From: Pachypanchax playfairii | Lineage: Eukaryota; Chordata; Actinopteri; Cyprinodontiformes; Aplocheilidae | Assembly: GCA_006937955.1 (NCBI GenBank) | Contig: SSNP01000001.1 | Location: forward strand, 3,326,383 to 3,390,382 | Direction of reading: 5' to 3' | Length of the DNA: 64,000 nucleotides | Shown here: piece after piece, positions 1 to 13,500 of the stretch | Position numbering within the stretch: position 1 is the stretch's first letter | Layout of the letters: each line of letters opens with the position of its first letter | The notes under the pieces: generated by a model | Seen by the model: the letters and a program-made list of their open reading frames with translations, nothing else | What the model was told of the DNA's origin: nothing | Databases searched by the model: none | Position numbers and translations under genes: made by a program

Positions 1-1869
1 TCACCTTTTTTCCCTCCTAGTGTTTTATTAATTGATATTATTATTCATAGCTGCATGCTAATGCTATCACCTCTGCATGTCTTGAATTCTACCAGGACAA
101 AATCCTCCTTTCTATTGTTTTTCTATTGTGCAAGTGCAAAAGATTTATTATCTAGAATGTATCTTTAATGATCCTTCACAGTAAAACTGAAGAAATTTTA
201 TATATTTAATCTGATTATTCATGATTCATTTGAAGACAGCACTATGTTTACAGTTGTTTTGTCCTTCCCACAGAAGGAATCACATTATTTGCTTCATCCT
301 GATAACTTGACTTAAAGACTTTTTGGACAAACTGATATTTTAGACGTTTTTTTTTTCTTTTCATTTAAAGCCTAAATTCAGTCGTACTCAATGGATCGAA
401 ACTTTTTTGAAGAATAGGTAAAAGCACTTACTTTTGAAACGGTACAGCATTCAGAAAGATTTGTCTAAAATATATAAATATATACTTTTAAACGGTTTAC
501 ACTATGACAGAAAAAAAAAAAAAGCCCTCGTCCTACAAATCCGGGCTTTTTGTCTTTGCTTCTTTTTGCCACCTCGGGGACATTTGTGTAGAAATTGAGC
601 TGCATATCTTAAAGCCTTGACTTTGTGTTTCAACAAAGGGTTTCTCAACTTTCTCTCAGGGCACTCAGTGGAATCTTTTACCCCCTCCCAACACAACAAA
701 CACAAATACGCCTTTCCACATGTCCACCGCATCAATCCATGCAGTGTCTTTTATCATTATTTTGCAGCAGTAACTGTTATCTAGGGTTATTTTAAAGTAT
801 TAATGCAGAAACAGAATAAGACCTAAAGAATTTGAGACAGAAGAACATAGAAGAGGTGAACAGCTAAGAAATGGGCAGAACAGGTGAGAACAATTAAGAT
901 AAAGAGAAACTTCTTCAGTCTCTGAATTGTTTGTTGTATATCTACTTATTTGTTTGAACCCTGAGGGGAGAGTTTAGCTAGTAAAGGAGAACGTAACAGA
1001 TACATGACCTAATGAAATCTGGTAAAGTTGTTATTAGACCACTGTTCTTGTTCATTTTTTCTTTATTCTACAGTATAGAGCTAAAACCATTTAATTTAAT
1101 GTTATAATATGTGAGGAATAATGATTAAACAACCCAATCCTTGTTTTCTTTTGTGATGTTAGTATTTTTTCTTTTTACCCCCCCAAAAGGTTCATTAAAT
1201 TTTTATCACATCTGATGATTTCATTCTATACATCTCCAAGCTTCCATTAATTTTTCCTTAGCGATGCTGACTGGAGGACACTAGATCATTGTCCTAATTA
1301 ACGTCAAAGTATAAAAAACTAAAGAATTAAAGAATCTAAGTCAACATATGACTTTTAAACTGCTTTAAATACTAGAAGGGTCACTAAAAGTGCACGTTTC
1401 TTCCACATGCACTATACATTCTATAGTAAATAAAAAGCTGCAGCTCTTATTTAGGATGCTAAAAGCAGGTTTGCAGGCTGCTATCAATGATTTGGTTTCT
1501 GCAACTTTAAAGACCCTTTTAATAGTTTCAAAATGTTATTGTTTGCCCTATTAAAAATAAAATTTCTAATTATTTTAGAAGTGCCATTAATTTAAGTCTG
1601 AATATAATAATAATCTTACACAGCATTAACTGCCGCTCTTGTAATGTTAAATAAATCATCCAGAATATGGTTCGTGTACAGCGGTTTCCCCATTGCAGGA
1701 TCCTGTGTGGATAAAGGTGGCAGCATCTTTCTGCTCTGCATGCATGTAGTACATTAATAATTTTTTCTTCCCTTTAAGCTAGACTTAACATATATATTAC
1801 TTTAAATGTACAGCTAAGCTACGTGTCACTCCATGTGTGAATTATTAAGCACCTTTTTTCTCCTTCCAG
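1..1869 (+). other. lama2: intron of lama2 (upstream part)
   Basis: No coding exon or RNA gene recognised. The window opens inside a lama2 intron; the polypyrimidine tract and CCAG acceptor at its right end lead into the exon at 1870. The segment is AT-rich with short homopolymer runs. Confidence 0.6.
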
Positions 1870-4800
1870 CCTGGCAGAGAAATTGTATCAGAAAGTTAAG
1901 CGAATGTTTGGTGACCCTCACCAGGCCACAGAAGACTTGAAAGCAGAGGTAAAGAACTTCTTTCTTCCGTTTTGTCTTTTACATCCAGTAAATGATTGGG
2001 ATTAACTCAATACCTCCCTGTCTGCTATTTAAGATTAAAGAGAAGCTGTCAGATCATGAGGGGAAGCTCCAGGAGGCTCAGGATTTACTTCACTCTGCCC
2101 AGGGAAAGACCAGGCAGGCGGGGTCACTGTCTGCACAAAACCAAGCCAATCTCACACTTCTGGAGGTACAGACACACACAAACACACACAAAATAATTCA
2201 TTACTTTCTGTCTGATTTTTAGTGCTCTTTTCCTTTTTTTTTTCTCCCTAACTTTACATTTTTTTCCAAACAAGCTTTTATCAAGTCAATTTTACATTCA
2301 AAGGATTTCTATTTGACACACTATAAGCTCCACTTCTTTTCATCCCTGAGTTTAGCTTTATAAAATTAAAGTTTTATGCAGTGAATAAAGTGGAACACCC
2401 ACACTACACGTAAGGTGGTATTAAGTTCATCTTCTTTAATCAAGTCTCTAATTGTGAGTCTTCAGCGTCCTCAATCTGTTTTATTATTTCCAATAAACTG
2501 AAATCACCTTGTACCATACAGAGGTTTTCTCGTCTCTGCCGGGGAAAAAAAAAAGTCTTCCAGTTATATCTTTGTGGTGAAAGGATACAAGATTTTTATT
2601 GATATTGAACATTCACATATCCTTACACATATAAACAGCAATAAATAAGCATATCTACTATAAAACTTACCATTTAAAGATGAATCAACTGAACAATGTC
2701 TTTCATCTGTCAGACCTTTGGATTATACTTTGAGGACATTCACTTTAAATGCTGTTCATCTGCTGTAGATGGATGTTTTATGCTTTCCTCGTCTTTCATT
2801 GTCCTCAATTTGACCGTTTGACCTTAACTTGACAGTCAATTCTGTATGCCAGGTTTTCAGCTAATAGCTCTATGGAAATTAGTTATTGGTGGAAAAACAT
2901 ATTCATGTCAGTAAAATCATTATCTTTAGCATTTTGATGCAAAATAAAAAAGTAAAAGTAAAGCGGTCGTGTTGCAGCAGGATGTTCGGAACAAAGTACA
3001 TGAAGAAACAGTTTAAAAATGATTCTTTGAAAAAATTTAAATGATGTGTAAAGGTCATTACTTTGGTACTGAATCCAATAAAAGACAGAAAATAAAGTAA
3101 TAAATGGATCCAACGTTAGTTTGCAAGATCTCACAAAAGTTTTGATATGTAATTTGGGTGTTATGATTTAACAAGCGTGTCTATTAACTGGTGACCTTCA
3201 TCTGCTGGCATCAGTTCTCGCTCTGTCAGTGTTATTGTTTATGTTGTAGTAAGATGTCTACACAAGCTGAAAATGATGGATCTTACAAAACTAACTTGAG
3301 ATCTCGGAAAAGTTTTATAGGAATAATTTGGGATCAATTTATTTGATTAATAACGTGCAGGGCTCAGCAGCATTACGTTGCTTCAATTTTTGCTGAAAAC
3401 AGCCAGTTACATGAAATTCACTGAGGAAAAAAAAATGCTAAAGACATTCAAGGATTAGCAAAAAATCTTCTCTTTAAGTAAAAGGTGCCTCAGTTTTCAA
3501 GTACTAAATGTAAAGTAGTTTTAAGTATAAATTATTTTTTTAGGCCCAGCTGGTTCTGGGCAACTTTTGAAATGTTCAACTATCTTGCAGTTATAGATCC
3601 AAGTTTGTTTACTTTCAGAGGAAGCAATCTGCAGCTGGTGCAATGAAACAGGAAGCACAAAAGGTCCTTGGAGAAGGAGAAAGTCTACTGGAGGAGGCCA
3701 ACCAACTCTCTGACAACATCAACAAAGAACTAGAGGTACTAAAATAATCAGCAGAACTTTTTAAAACTTTTACTCTGCCTGAGGTCAGCGTGTTTTCGAC
3801 TAAAAGATGAGCACAAGTTTAAAAAAAATCCTGTTTTAACATTGTGCTTTTTTCTTTCTGTAAACAGTTTCATGATGTGAAATATTTGATAATAGTAAAA
3901 TATATCACAGAGCAGATGGTGTAGCATCTGAATTGTTCAGATGTGATTTGTGTTTGTAGGACTTGGAGGAGATGGGAAATGAACTTGGTCCTCTTCATGA
4001 TCAGCTAAACGACAAAGTTCAACACCTTACTGATGGGTTGAGAGATGATAAGCTGGCTCAACGTGTGCAAGAAGCAGAGGAACATGCCAAGCAGCTGAAT
4101 GACTCTGCAGCTATATTAGATGGGTAAATACATTATGAACAAATAATAATACTGAGATTCAGACTGTGTGAGATGTGAGTTACCTGCAGCATTCCTTTAC
4201 AGTTGTGGAGGTTTAAATTGTTTTTCTTTTGCAGTATTTTGGCAGAAGCTAAAAACCTCTCCTTCAATGCAACAGCTGCCTTCCATGCTTATAGTAACAT
4301 TAAAGCTAATGTTGATGCAGCAGAGAAAGAAGCCAAAGCAGCCAGACAGACAGCGAGTGAGGCTCTGGCTCTGGTAGGAGTTCACATCCACTAAATAGTC
4401 TCATTTCTATGTTTTACATGTAATACAGCTTCTACACAGAAGCTGTTGACAGGCTTCAGCCATCCAGATCCTTGTAAGATGTGCATGTGTGTGTCATGAT
4501 GTAACCCTTCCAGATGAAGGTGCTTCCTCATCCCTCAGACCCTTTTAGCACAATGTTTGAAATTTTACCATTTTCTTAAATGTTTATAGTTTTTGGTCAC
4601 ACAATGTTTTTTTGCTGCTCCTTTTTGATCCATTTTCATTTTTAATTACTTATTTTTGCACATTTATTTGCTTCTCTTTTTTCAGTTTTAAATCCTTTAG
4701 GGCAACTTTATTTGTCCTTTTTGGGCATTTCATTATATCAGACTATTTTCGTGCTACATCTGCCTTCATTTTATATGTATCATCTTTTTCCTGAAATAAT

Positions 4801-6227
4801 GGCTAACGTGGTGAAATGAAGCTCAAAAGAAACAAATGAAAATAATCATTTATTAATGTAAAGCATTGATGCTTTGGTTTGATACAAATATGCTATGTGC
4901 AGGAAAAACTGGCCTTCTGTGTTGCAAAGAAGCATTTATAACTCTTAATGTGTGACTCAGACGCTGAAGCTTTTTTTTAGTAGACATATTGTAAGTAATT
5001 TATTCGTGCTGTTCTTTTCTCAGGCTGCAGGTTTAGATGTTCCAGTGAAGGAAGCTGCTCAGAGCGCCTTACAGAAAAGTCAGAAACTGCTAAATCAAGC
5101 TAAACAACTTCAAAATCATGTTAAAGGTAATGTGAGGATGAATGTGTGCACGTTGCATGAACAAATACAAATCAGAAAAATATGAATAGAAAATAAATGT
5201 TGAAAAATTATTTCATTCATTAATTTATGAAATCATTATGAATCAAGCCAACATGCTTGTGACTCATACATTTTTAAACATTGATTACAGAACTAAACTC
5301 ATTATTGTTTTTTTATTTAGACCTCAATAGTTGCTCATTTTTCTGCATTACAAGATATTTTGACACAATTTTAGCAAGAAAAATAGTTTTAAATGACTTG
5401 CAAATCTTTGTATTAAAGTTTTATTCTCCCTTGTAATTATTTTTATGTGATAATGTTATTAATTAATTTGGGAGGTTTAATTAGTTGTAACTGTGCTTTT
5501 ATTTTCAGTTAATCATGTATCTCATATAAAGGCATTTAAATAGCCGGAGGTGGTGGTGGTTTTTTTTTTTTTTGTGCATCTACTGACCATCTAAGCAGTG
5601 TAATAGTTTCTTATTTGACCTACTGAAACATGATCATTCAGACATTTAGCAGTTTGAAGTTTGACATTAAAGAATTGTAATTTTGTGTGTGTGTGTAGAA
5701 GATGCAGATCACGTGGCCGGGCTGAAGGGCAGAGTAAAAACTGCGAGAGATAAAACCAAAGATCTCCTCAAAGCTGTTAATGGAACTATTGCGATGCTCA
5801 ACTCTATACCCAATGGTACGTTTGCATAAATACACCATATGTGGATGAATACTAGTGTGTATAAAGAGTTTAGTTAATCCAGCTGCACATCCAGAATGGG
5901 AAGACTTTATTATTTTATGTTATTTAAAGAGAGTTTGATACTCATAACCATACATTTAGATATTGATTTTCTATATATTAAATTCATATTTATGGTGCTA
6001 TTTTTCAAATTGGTTTAAGTGCCAATTTTCTTATTATTAACTAAATAATGACGTTATAAAATGTATAATTTTCATTTTATCCAATAAACACGTAATTTTA
6101 TGACTATTTCAGGTTTCAGACTTTAAATGATCTTTAATCTCTGAGTTACAACAAATACTACTTCCAGTAAAATAAAAGTATATTTTCTGAAAGTATAAAT
6201 TTTACTTTGTTTAACTGTGTGATACAT

Positions 6228-6261
<34 letters not shown>

Positions 6262-7584
6262 AAAACAAAAAAATCAATTTGATAGATCATTTGTCTAAAC
6301 AGCCTCAGCTACTGGTCTCAGCATTGTAGAATTGTGACTGTTATATTTTCAGACATTTGCTTTGGGTTTGTGTGTGTGTTACACTGTTGAACAGATACAG
6401 CTGCTAAACTAGCAGCTACAAAGGCTGTAGCAGCTGAGGCCAACAACACAGCCATAGACGTCCTTGAGCGCCTCAGAGATTTAAACCTGCGTATTGGAGG
6501 CCTGCGGCAGAACTACAGCGAGCTGGAAAAGACTGTCGATGAAGCCAATGAGATGATCCAGGACCCGGAGAAAAACAGTAAAGTGTTTTATTATTGGATA
6601 GTTGCATTAAGTCATGGAAAACTGATAATAATAACGAAACTTTATACAGACTAAGCTGCCTTTTAAATGACATAACTTCATATTTTCTACTAACGGAGGT
6701 CAAAAATTTGCTTTAACTTGATAAATATTGATTGGTGAACACAATTGATTTTCTGATATTTTTCTCTCTCTCTTTTTTTTTCAATCCCCACAGCAATCAG
6801 TATGTATATTTTACTTACCTTAATAAAACATGTAGTACTTTGAGTGGTGCATCAATACCATAATGTTGCAACAGTTTTCTTAGGAATCCCATATTATGAT
6901 TATTATTTTCTTTTTTGTGAGTTCTTATAATAAAGACATTTTAAATCTGAGTTTCACACCATGTTATCGGTTTAAATGTGTTAATTTGACTTAATTAGTA
7001 CACCAGATTATAACTGTGGTATTGTTGCACCATCACATTTAACTAATTTTACAGCTCTGTACAGAAAGAAATAGTTGCTTCTAATAATGCCTCCATTCAG
7101 AATGAGCATGAGAGCTCAGCCCATTGCAAGGCAGAGAACTTCTTCTGATTTATTTTCTATATTTTTCTCTACATAATTTAGTCTGTCCTCTTCAGTACAT
7201 GCTATATAAAATTCAAGCAGTTCTCTTTATGAATGCTAAGCTAACCTCATTTGTATGGCTATTGTTTGTTTTTTCATCTTCCTCACTCGTGCGCTGTATT
7301 TCTGCTCCTTTGGGTATTTTCTGTCTCTGATCTTTAGTCTCGCAGCTTTAATCTACATTGTTATTATAACATGTGCTCTAACTTACTGCTTTTATCATTG
7401 AACCTATCTGTCTGTCTCTAACCCCATAGTTCACGCTGCAGGGGCAAAAGTGAAGGATTTGGAGGATGAAGCTGACAGACTGTTGGAGAAGCTGCAGCCA
7501 ATTAAAAAGCTGCAGGACAATTTGAGGCGCAACATTTCACAAATCAAGGAGCTGATCAACCAGGCCAGGAAACAAGCAAATTCA
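1870..7584 (+). CDS. lama2: lama2 long-arm coiled coil (domain II/I), exons 1-10 in window
   Basis: These ten exons encode about 398 residues rich in Glu, Lys, Gln, Ala and Leu with heptad-like spacing and no Cys. Segments such as LLEEANQLSDNINKELE and GAKVKDLEDEADRL are typical. In laminins this part winds with the beta and gamma chains into the triple coiled coil of the long arm and sets chain assembly. It ends with the codons for QANS at 7584, directly before LG1. Exon phases are mixed (0, 1 and 2). Introns are short, mostly 85 to 1450 bp, and hold no other recognisable features besides a TA microsatellite. Confidence 0.92.
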
Positions 7585-10500
7585 GTAAGTTTAGAAGCTC
7601 GTGTGTGTAAACAACAGTTTTACAAATTATATATTCAGAATTGGTATTTAAACAGTCCAACGAGACCAAGACGACAACTCTCAACTGGTCAACAGTATCT
7701 CACCACTACGAGGCTTCAAACAGGATGTTCTCAGATAGAAGTCGCTGCTGAGAGTGTCATCAATATGTTACAACAGAAATACAGAGACATAGAAGTGGAC
7801 GTCCTTTGTCCATGTCACACACTGATAACTGTTCTCTGATGAATGTCTCTATCATTTTCATATTTTACAAGTTTTGCTTCAATTTTTCTTTTTTACTTTT
7901 TAATTAAAAATCTTTCACCTGAGCAATTAAAAAGGTTTTATAAATGTTATCTTGGTCAGAAATGTATCTGGATCCTCACATAAAAATTTATATTGTATCT
8001 CTTATCAAATAGGATAAACAGGTTGTTTTCTACTAATGTCATATTCCAAATCAGTTTTGGTGACACTGACATGTTAAAAGTAGAAGCAGAAATATTTTAC
8101 ACTCTTCCGCTTTGTTTCCAGATTAAAGTTTCTGTGTCATCAGGCGGTGACTGTCTCCGTAGTTACCGCCCTGACATTAGGAAAGGAAGATATAATACAA
8201 TCATTCTTCACGTTAAAACCACCACACCTGACAACCTCCTCTTCTACCTGGGATCTGCTAAATATGTAAGTATATGATCTGTTTTTAACATGATACACAT
8301 ATCAGCACATGCATGAATATTGATTCCAATTCAATTTATTTAAATAGCCACAACTCTCAAATAAAATCTCAGGGATACACAAGAAAACCATTTCACATCA
8401 AATTACACACAATCCAGGTGAGCTGAAAACATGTCAGTGTTTGATGATGATGCATCAAACATCTGTAGATCACCTGTTTCTTACAGTAACTTTGGAGGAC
8501 ATGTCCATAACAGCCTATAGTTTGTTCTCTATAATAATGTGTTTCTATAAATTCAATATATTTTAAGTTGAATGTGTGATGCAGGTTTTTTATTTGCTTG
8601 TAGAAGGTGTCATTTAGATTTGATCACAAGTGGTCTGGACACATTTTACTCCTCGGTGTGAACAAGCATACTTAATCCTATAATGGCAAATGTATCATAT
8701 CTGATAAGCCTGTTCTTAAGAGCTATAGGTTTTAAATGGGATTAGTACAACCCTGTTCTTTTACAGTCTAAATCTTTATGTAACTTTAATCAAGGAAAAC
8801 GATTTTTTTTGTCTGAAACTAGATCAATTATCAAACTTTTTATTTTTTAAATAGGGGAATTATTCTACCAAGCCAAAAACACTAATTCCTTATGACATCA
8901 AACACCTGGAGATAATGCTGTTAAATCATAAAATGGAGAAATAAGTTTAATCTGTTGAGATTTTTTTGTTTTCTATAGTATATTATTACATTTATCATAG
9001 CTGATTTAACATTGGGGATCTTTACATTGTGCTGCATTTATCATGGTTATTAATTCTGTATTTAAACAGACAATTTGTATCGACAAAGACCAAAACAAGT
9101 TGTGTTTATATATTAAACCTGACAAACAAAATGCTGTCACATAAAGACTACACATATTCCCAAAGTGATTTGTCTAATATGAAAGTAATTAATATATCGT
9201 GACACATACCCTCCAGCACCCCTTAAACCGCAACACTTCTGTTTTAAGATACCACTAACAGTCCCACAGTGTGTACAAAATATGTGTGTGTGTTAAAGAA
9301 GTGCAGCAATTAACAACGAGCTTGTGTTGTTCTCAACTTCAGCCTGATTTCCCCTGAGAAATGTTTCCTTCATTTCACTGGAAAGTCTTAAACGTGTGTG
9401 TGTGTGTATCTCTTGATGATATTATAATTCAGGGTGTGTGTATAAGATTTCACTAATAGTGAAATGCTAGTTGAATAATAACGATGCTTCCCTGTGATCT
9501 GTGCTAATGAATAATCGCCTTTTACCCTGGAGATGATGGAAAGAGACGTGTGTTCACTAACGTGTGTGTTTGTTTGTCTGTTGTGTGTTCAAATGTAATT
9601 CCCTGATATCCTCTAATTGTGCATAATACCATATGAATAATGTGTGTGTAGTTCAAAGACAGCAGATGAGGGCATATGTTCAGAATTCATATATCAGTTT
9701 ATTTTCTGTTCATACATAAATAATAAGATTGTTGATCAAAATCAGCAACATTCCATGAAAATCCACTTACAGAAACAACTTCAGCCTTTCAGATTGATCT
9801 AAAGCAGCTTGTAAAATAACTTCTGTTGTTTTTTTTCACCAGGATAAATTAATCCATTGGTTTCTATGAAATGGGATTTTGCACATTTTAGTTATTACTC
9901 TGTATTTCTTCTCACACACACACACAAAATCTGTGTTCTTTCATTTATGTAGCTGTAATATATATAAAATGTGTTTTTATCATGCAGCTTTTTAGAAAAG
10001 GCACATTTTCATTTTTAATCACAAAATTCTTTCAGAAGTGAATCAGATGTGCTTTTGAGATTAAGAAGATTTGTTTTGTTTGATCTGTTTGTGTCTGGAT
10101 TAAAACCAAAGTCTGACCTTGAGTTTGTGATACAGAGCAGAGATTTTTCGTGCACATTAACATCAGATAGAAGGACCTTCACCGCCCTCACAACGTGTTG
10201 GATTTGTTGAGAAATGCCACTCTTTGTTTCTCATTTCACATTTCTATCACATTTAAAGGGCAGCGATTTTTACACTTTCACAGTTTTACGACAGTGATTT
10301 TTGGATTACACATTTAATGCAGAACTGCTGGTGTTTCTTTTCCATAACACCCCCCACCAATGTTTTCTCATAGAATGGCAAATCTAAATATATAAGTAGT
10401 CAACTTTCAATACATTATGTAAAAAAGGGGGCAAAAGAATTTAATTCTAGTGTGATTTGAAATGACTTTGTTATGAACTGGCTCTTTAGAAATAAATAAA

Positions 10501-13500
10501 CTGATAATAATAATCTGATAATCATACTTGAGTTCATTTATCCTAGTATATACATTTTCTTCAGCATGTTTCTTCTGTACTTCAGGTTGATTTCTTGGCC
10601 TTGGAGATGCGTAAGGGAAAAGTGAATTTCCTTTGGGACGTGGGTTCAGGTGTGGGCCGGGTGGAATATCCCCATCTCACCATCCATGATGGGAACTGGC
10701 ACCGAATAGAAGCATCTCGGTAAGAAACAGTCTCACACAGACATGTAGAATCCATATACATGTCTATTTAAACAAACTGGTGCACGTTGGTGATCAAAAA
10801 TCATGATGGAAACAGATTAACTGTTAAATTGGTACTAAAAGAGCTTCAATACTCCTCACTATCCTCAATAACTAGCATAATGTATTTTTCCTCTTTATGA
10901 TATAATTCACCAAATTACAGTCAGTAGTAAGTAAGAATAAACTACCAGCAAACACATGACTTTATGTTACATATGCTGGTGAAAAGTGGCAGTTTTTAGT
11001 ACATTATAACGTAAATCCATCATAATCACTTCATCACTACAAGCTGAAGTATTGTTGTTTACACACAATCCAGAATAAGACCTGTTCACATAAAGATGGT
11101 GTCTCACCTGTTTCATGCATTTTCCATCAAAGAGAATTCCCTCTGGTGTTTACTGATGAGATCACACATAATGTAGAAATGCTCTTCCTGCTTCTGAGAC
11201 AAACTTCAAGGCAGGTGGTTCGTTTCAGAGCGCAGAGTATTAGAACGGCCACAAACTAGTTCCACCTTATTATTTTATCAATAATACCCGGTACCGAGAG
11301 TAGATAAAAAATATTTACAAGTAAATCAGTTTTCTTCAGTCTGAATAATTTCCACTCGTTCACTGTTTCTCATCTTTCTAACTACAGTAATGGTTTGAAT
11401 GGCACCATATCAGTATATCCTCTGGAAGGTTCTCTGGCTGGCATGATGCCAACCCCAACCAGTTCCAACTCACCCACAGCTTTCACCATTTTGGACGTGG
11501 ACCAGAACGCCTACCTGTTCGTAGGAGGAATACTCGGCACTGTCAAGGTATTTGCAAGATAAAAACTTCATCATCGTAGCTTTCCTATCTTTGTTTTTTT
11601 TGTTTTTTCTTAGCGTTTTATTTTGTGCTTTTCAGAAAGCAGAAGCAGTAAGAACGTCGACGTTCTCAGGCTGCATGGGGGAGACCTTCTTGGATGGTAA
11701 ACCCATTGGTCTGTGGAACTACAGAGAGAGACAGGGAGACTGTAAGGGTTGTGTTGTCAGGTATCAGAACACATCATTTTGTCATTCATACTGATTTTCT
11801 CATAATCAGAATTTGTGTACCGGTATATGTTTTTATAAAAAATAATGATGACATGTTGATCATCTTAAGACAGATGGAAATAAACTGAAGTGTTCTTGTA
11901 GCCCTCAGCGTACAGTTGGTGAAGGGACAGTTCAGCTGGATGGTGAAGGCTATGCTGCAGTGGGAAGACCCACCAGATGGAACCCAGATGTTTCCACCAT
12001 CACCTTCAAGTTTCGAACTTTCTCCTCTGAGGCTCTGCTCATGTATCTGGCTACAGAAGACAGGGTATGAAACCCACACTCATTACTTGTGTGAGGACTG
12101 ATGGCTGGAACTTTATCACATTAAGGTTTTAGCCATTCAAATAGGTTTTGTCCAGATTTTTATTACTAATTACAGCAGGAATGTCCTGACTTTGACATTG
12201 ATGTTGTCAGATGCAAAAAAAAAAATTGAAATGTTAAGATTTTGTATTTTACTGATACTCTTTGCAGAAGGATTTCATGTCTCTGGAGCTTTCAGAGGGA
12301 AAGGTGAAAGTGAACTTTGACCTTGGATCAGGAGTCGGCACAGGCATGTCAGCTAATCGTCAGAACGATGGACGCTGGAAAGCCCTCACCATGTCAAGAA
12401 ACAAAAAACAAGGTACATACAGTAAAAGTAATAGACCTAGATTTAGGTAATGTACCATGTTCTTCAACATTGGACTGTATGTTCTGTTGCTGATAATGTT
12501 TCTTCATATTCCTCCAAAGTCACCGTCACTGTTGTGGACATCGACAGCGGTGCTGAAGAGAAGATTACAGCCACGTCTCAAGGTTCAGCTACCGGTCTGA
12601 ATATCAAGGAAAATCAGAAAATTTATTTTGGAGGGCTGCCGACGATTGGAAACTACAGGTACCCGAACACACATACACAAAGACAGAATACATGCTGTCT
12701 GAGTGAAAGATAATATTTTTAATGTAAAAGTGAATTGAATGAAAAGTTAAAACTATATCACAAATTATTTCTGTAGAGAAAATGAAGCTTGATTTGTCAT
12801 GTTTTACACAAATCATTAGTTCAGGTTGTTTGAAGTGTGTTAATCCTCTTATATGTTTTATCTTAACAGCATGGCAGCCAGGTAAATAAATGAATAAATA
12901 TATATTTTAGGTCACTGAAAAAAAAAAAGTGCTGATAAATGATCACTGCATGATGCTGCTGATGTTTCTGTGCAGCAAACAGCTTATGTGTATCATGTTG
13001 CAGCTTTAAATGGCAGCTGGAAGCAACTTTTCTGTCCTTTTGTTAATCTGAATGTGATGTTTGCTCTGGAATATTTGTGTTTGACTCCTTCCTACACACA
13101 ATATAATTCTACTCATACTTAGTTTCTTTTTGTAGTTGTTTTTTGACCTCAGAAAAAAATGGGATTTAAGGTATTTTTAGGGTTTCCTGTGTTATTTTGA
13201 ATAATTGTCCAGCTTTTACAAGCCAGATACTAAAAAATCAAAAGTAGTCACACTTTTGAAAGAAACAAAAAGTTAAAGGACAAACAGCATATTCAGATTA
13301 TTCCTCTGTTTGATTTTCAGACCTCACTTTGCTGCTAGAAACATGTTCATGATGCAATAGTTTCACTGCTGCAGTAATCCTGCAATTTTCTTAAAAAGCT
13401 CTACTGCTAAGAAACAATGTCCATTGAGTTTGTTTCTTCTAAGTTAATAATATTAATGAACATAATTACCTTCTCTTTAGGTCGGAGGTGACTCTGAAAC

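Noticed and set aside
7585..7839. Extension of the lama2 exon past 7584
   Set aside because: The frame stays open to 7839, but a GTAAGT donor at 7585 and the matching phase-0 exon at 8122, with the conserved peptide QANS-IKVSVSSGG, show that it is intron.
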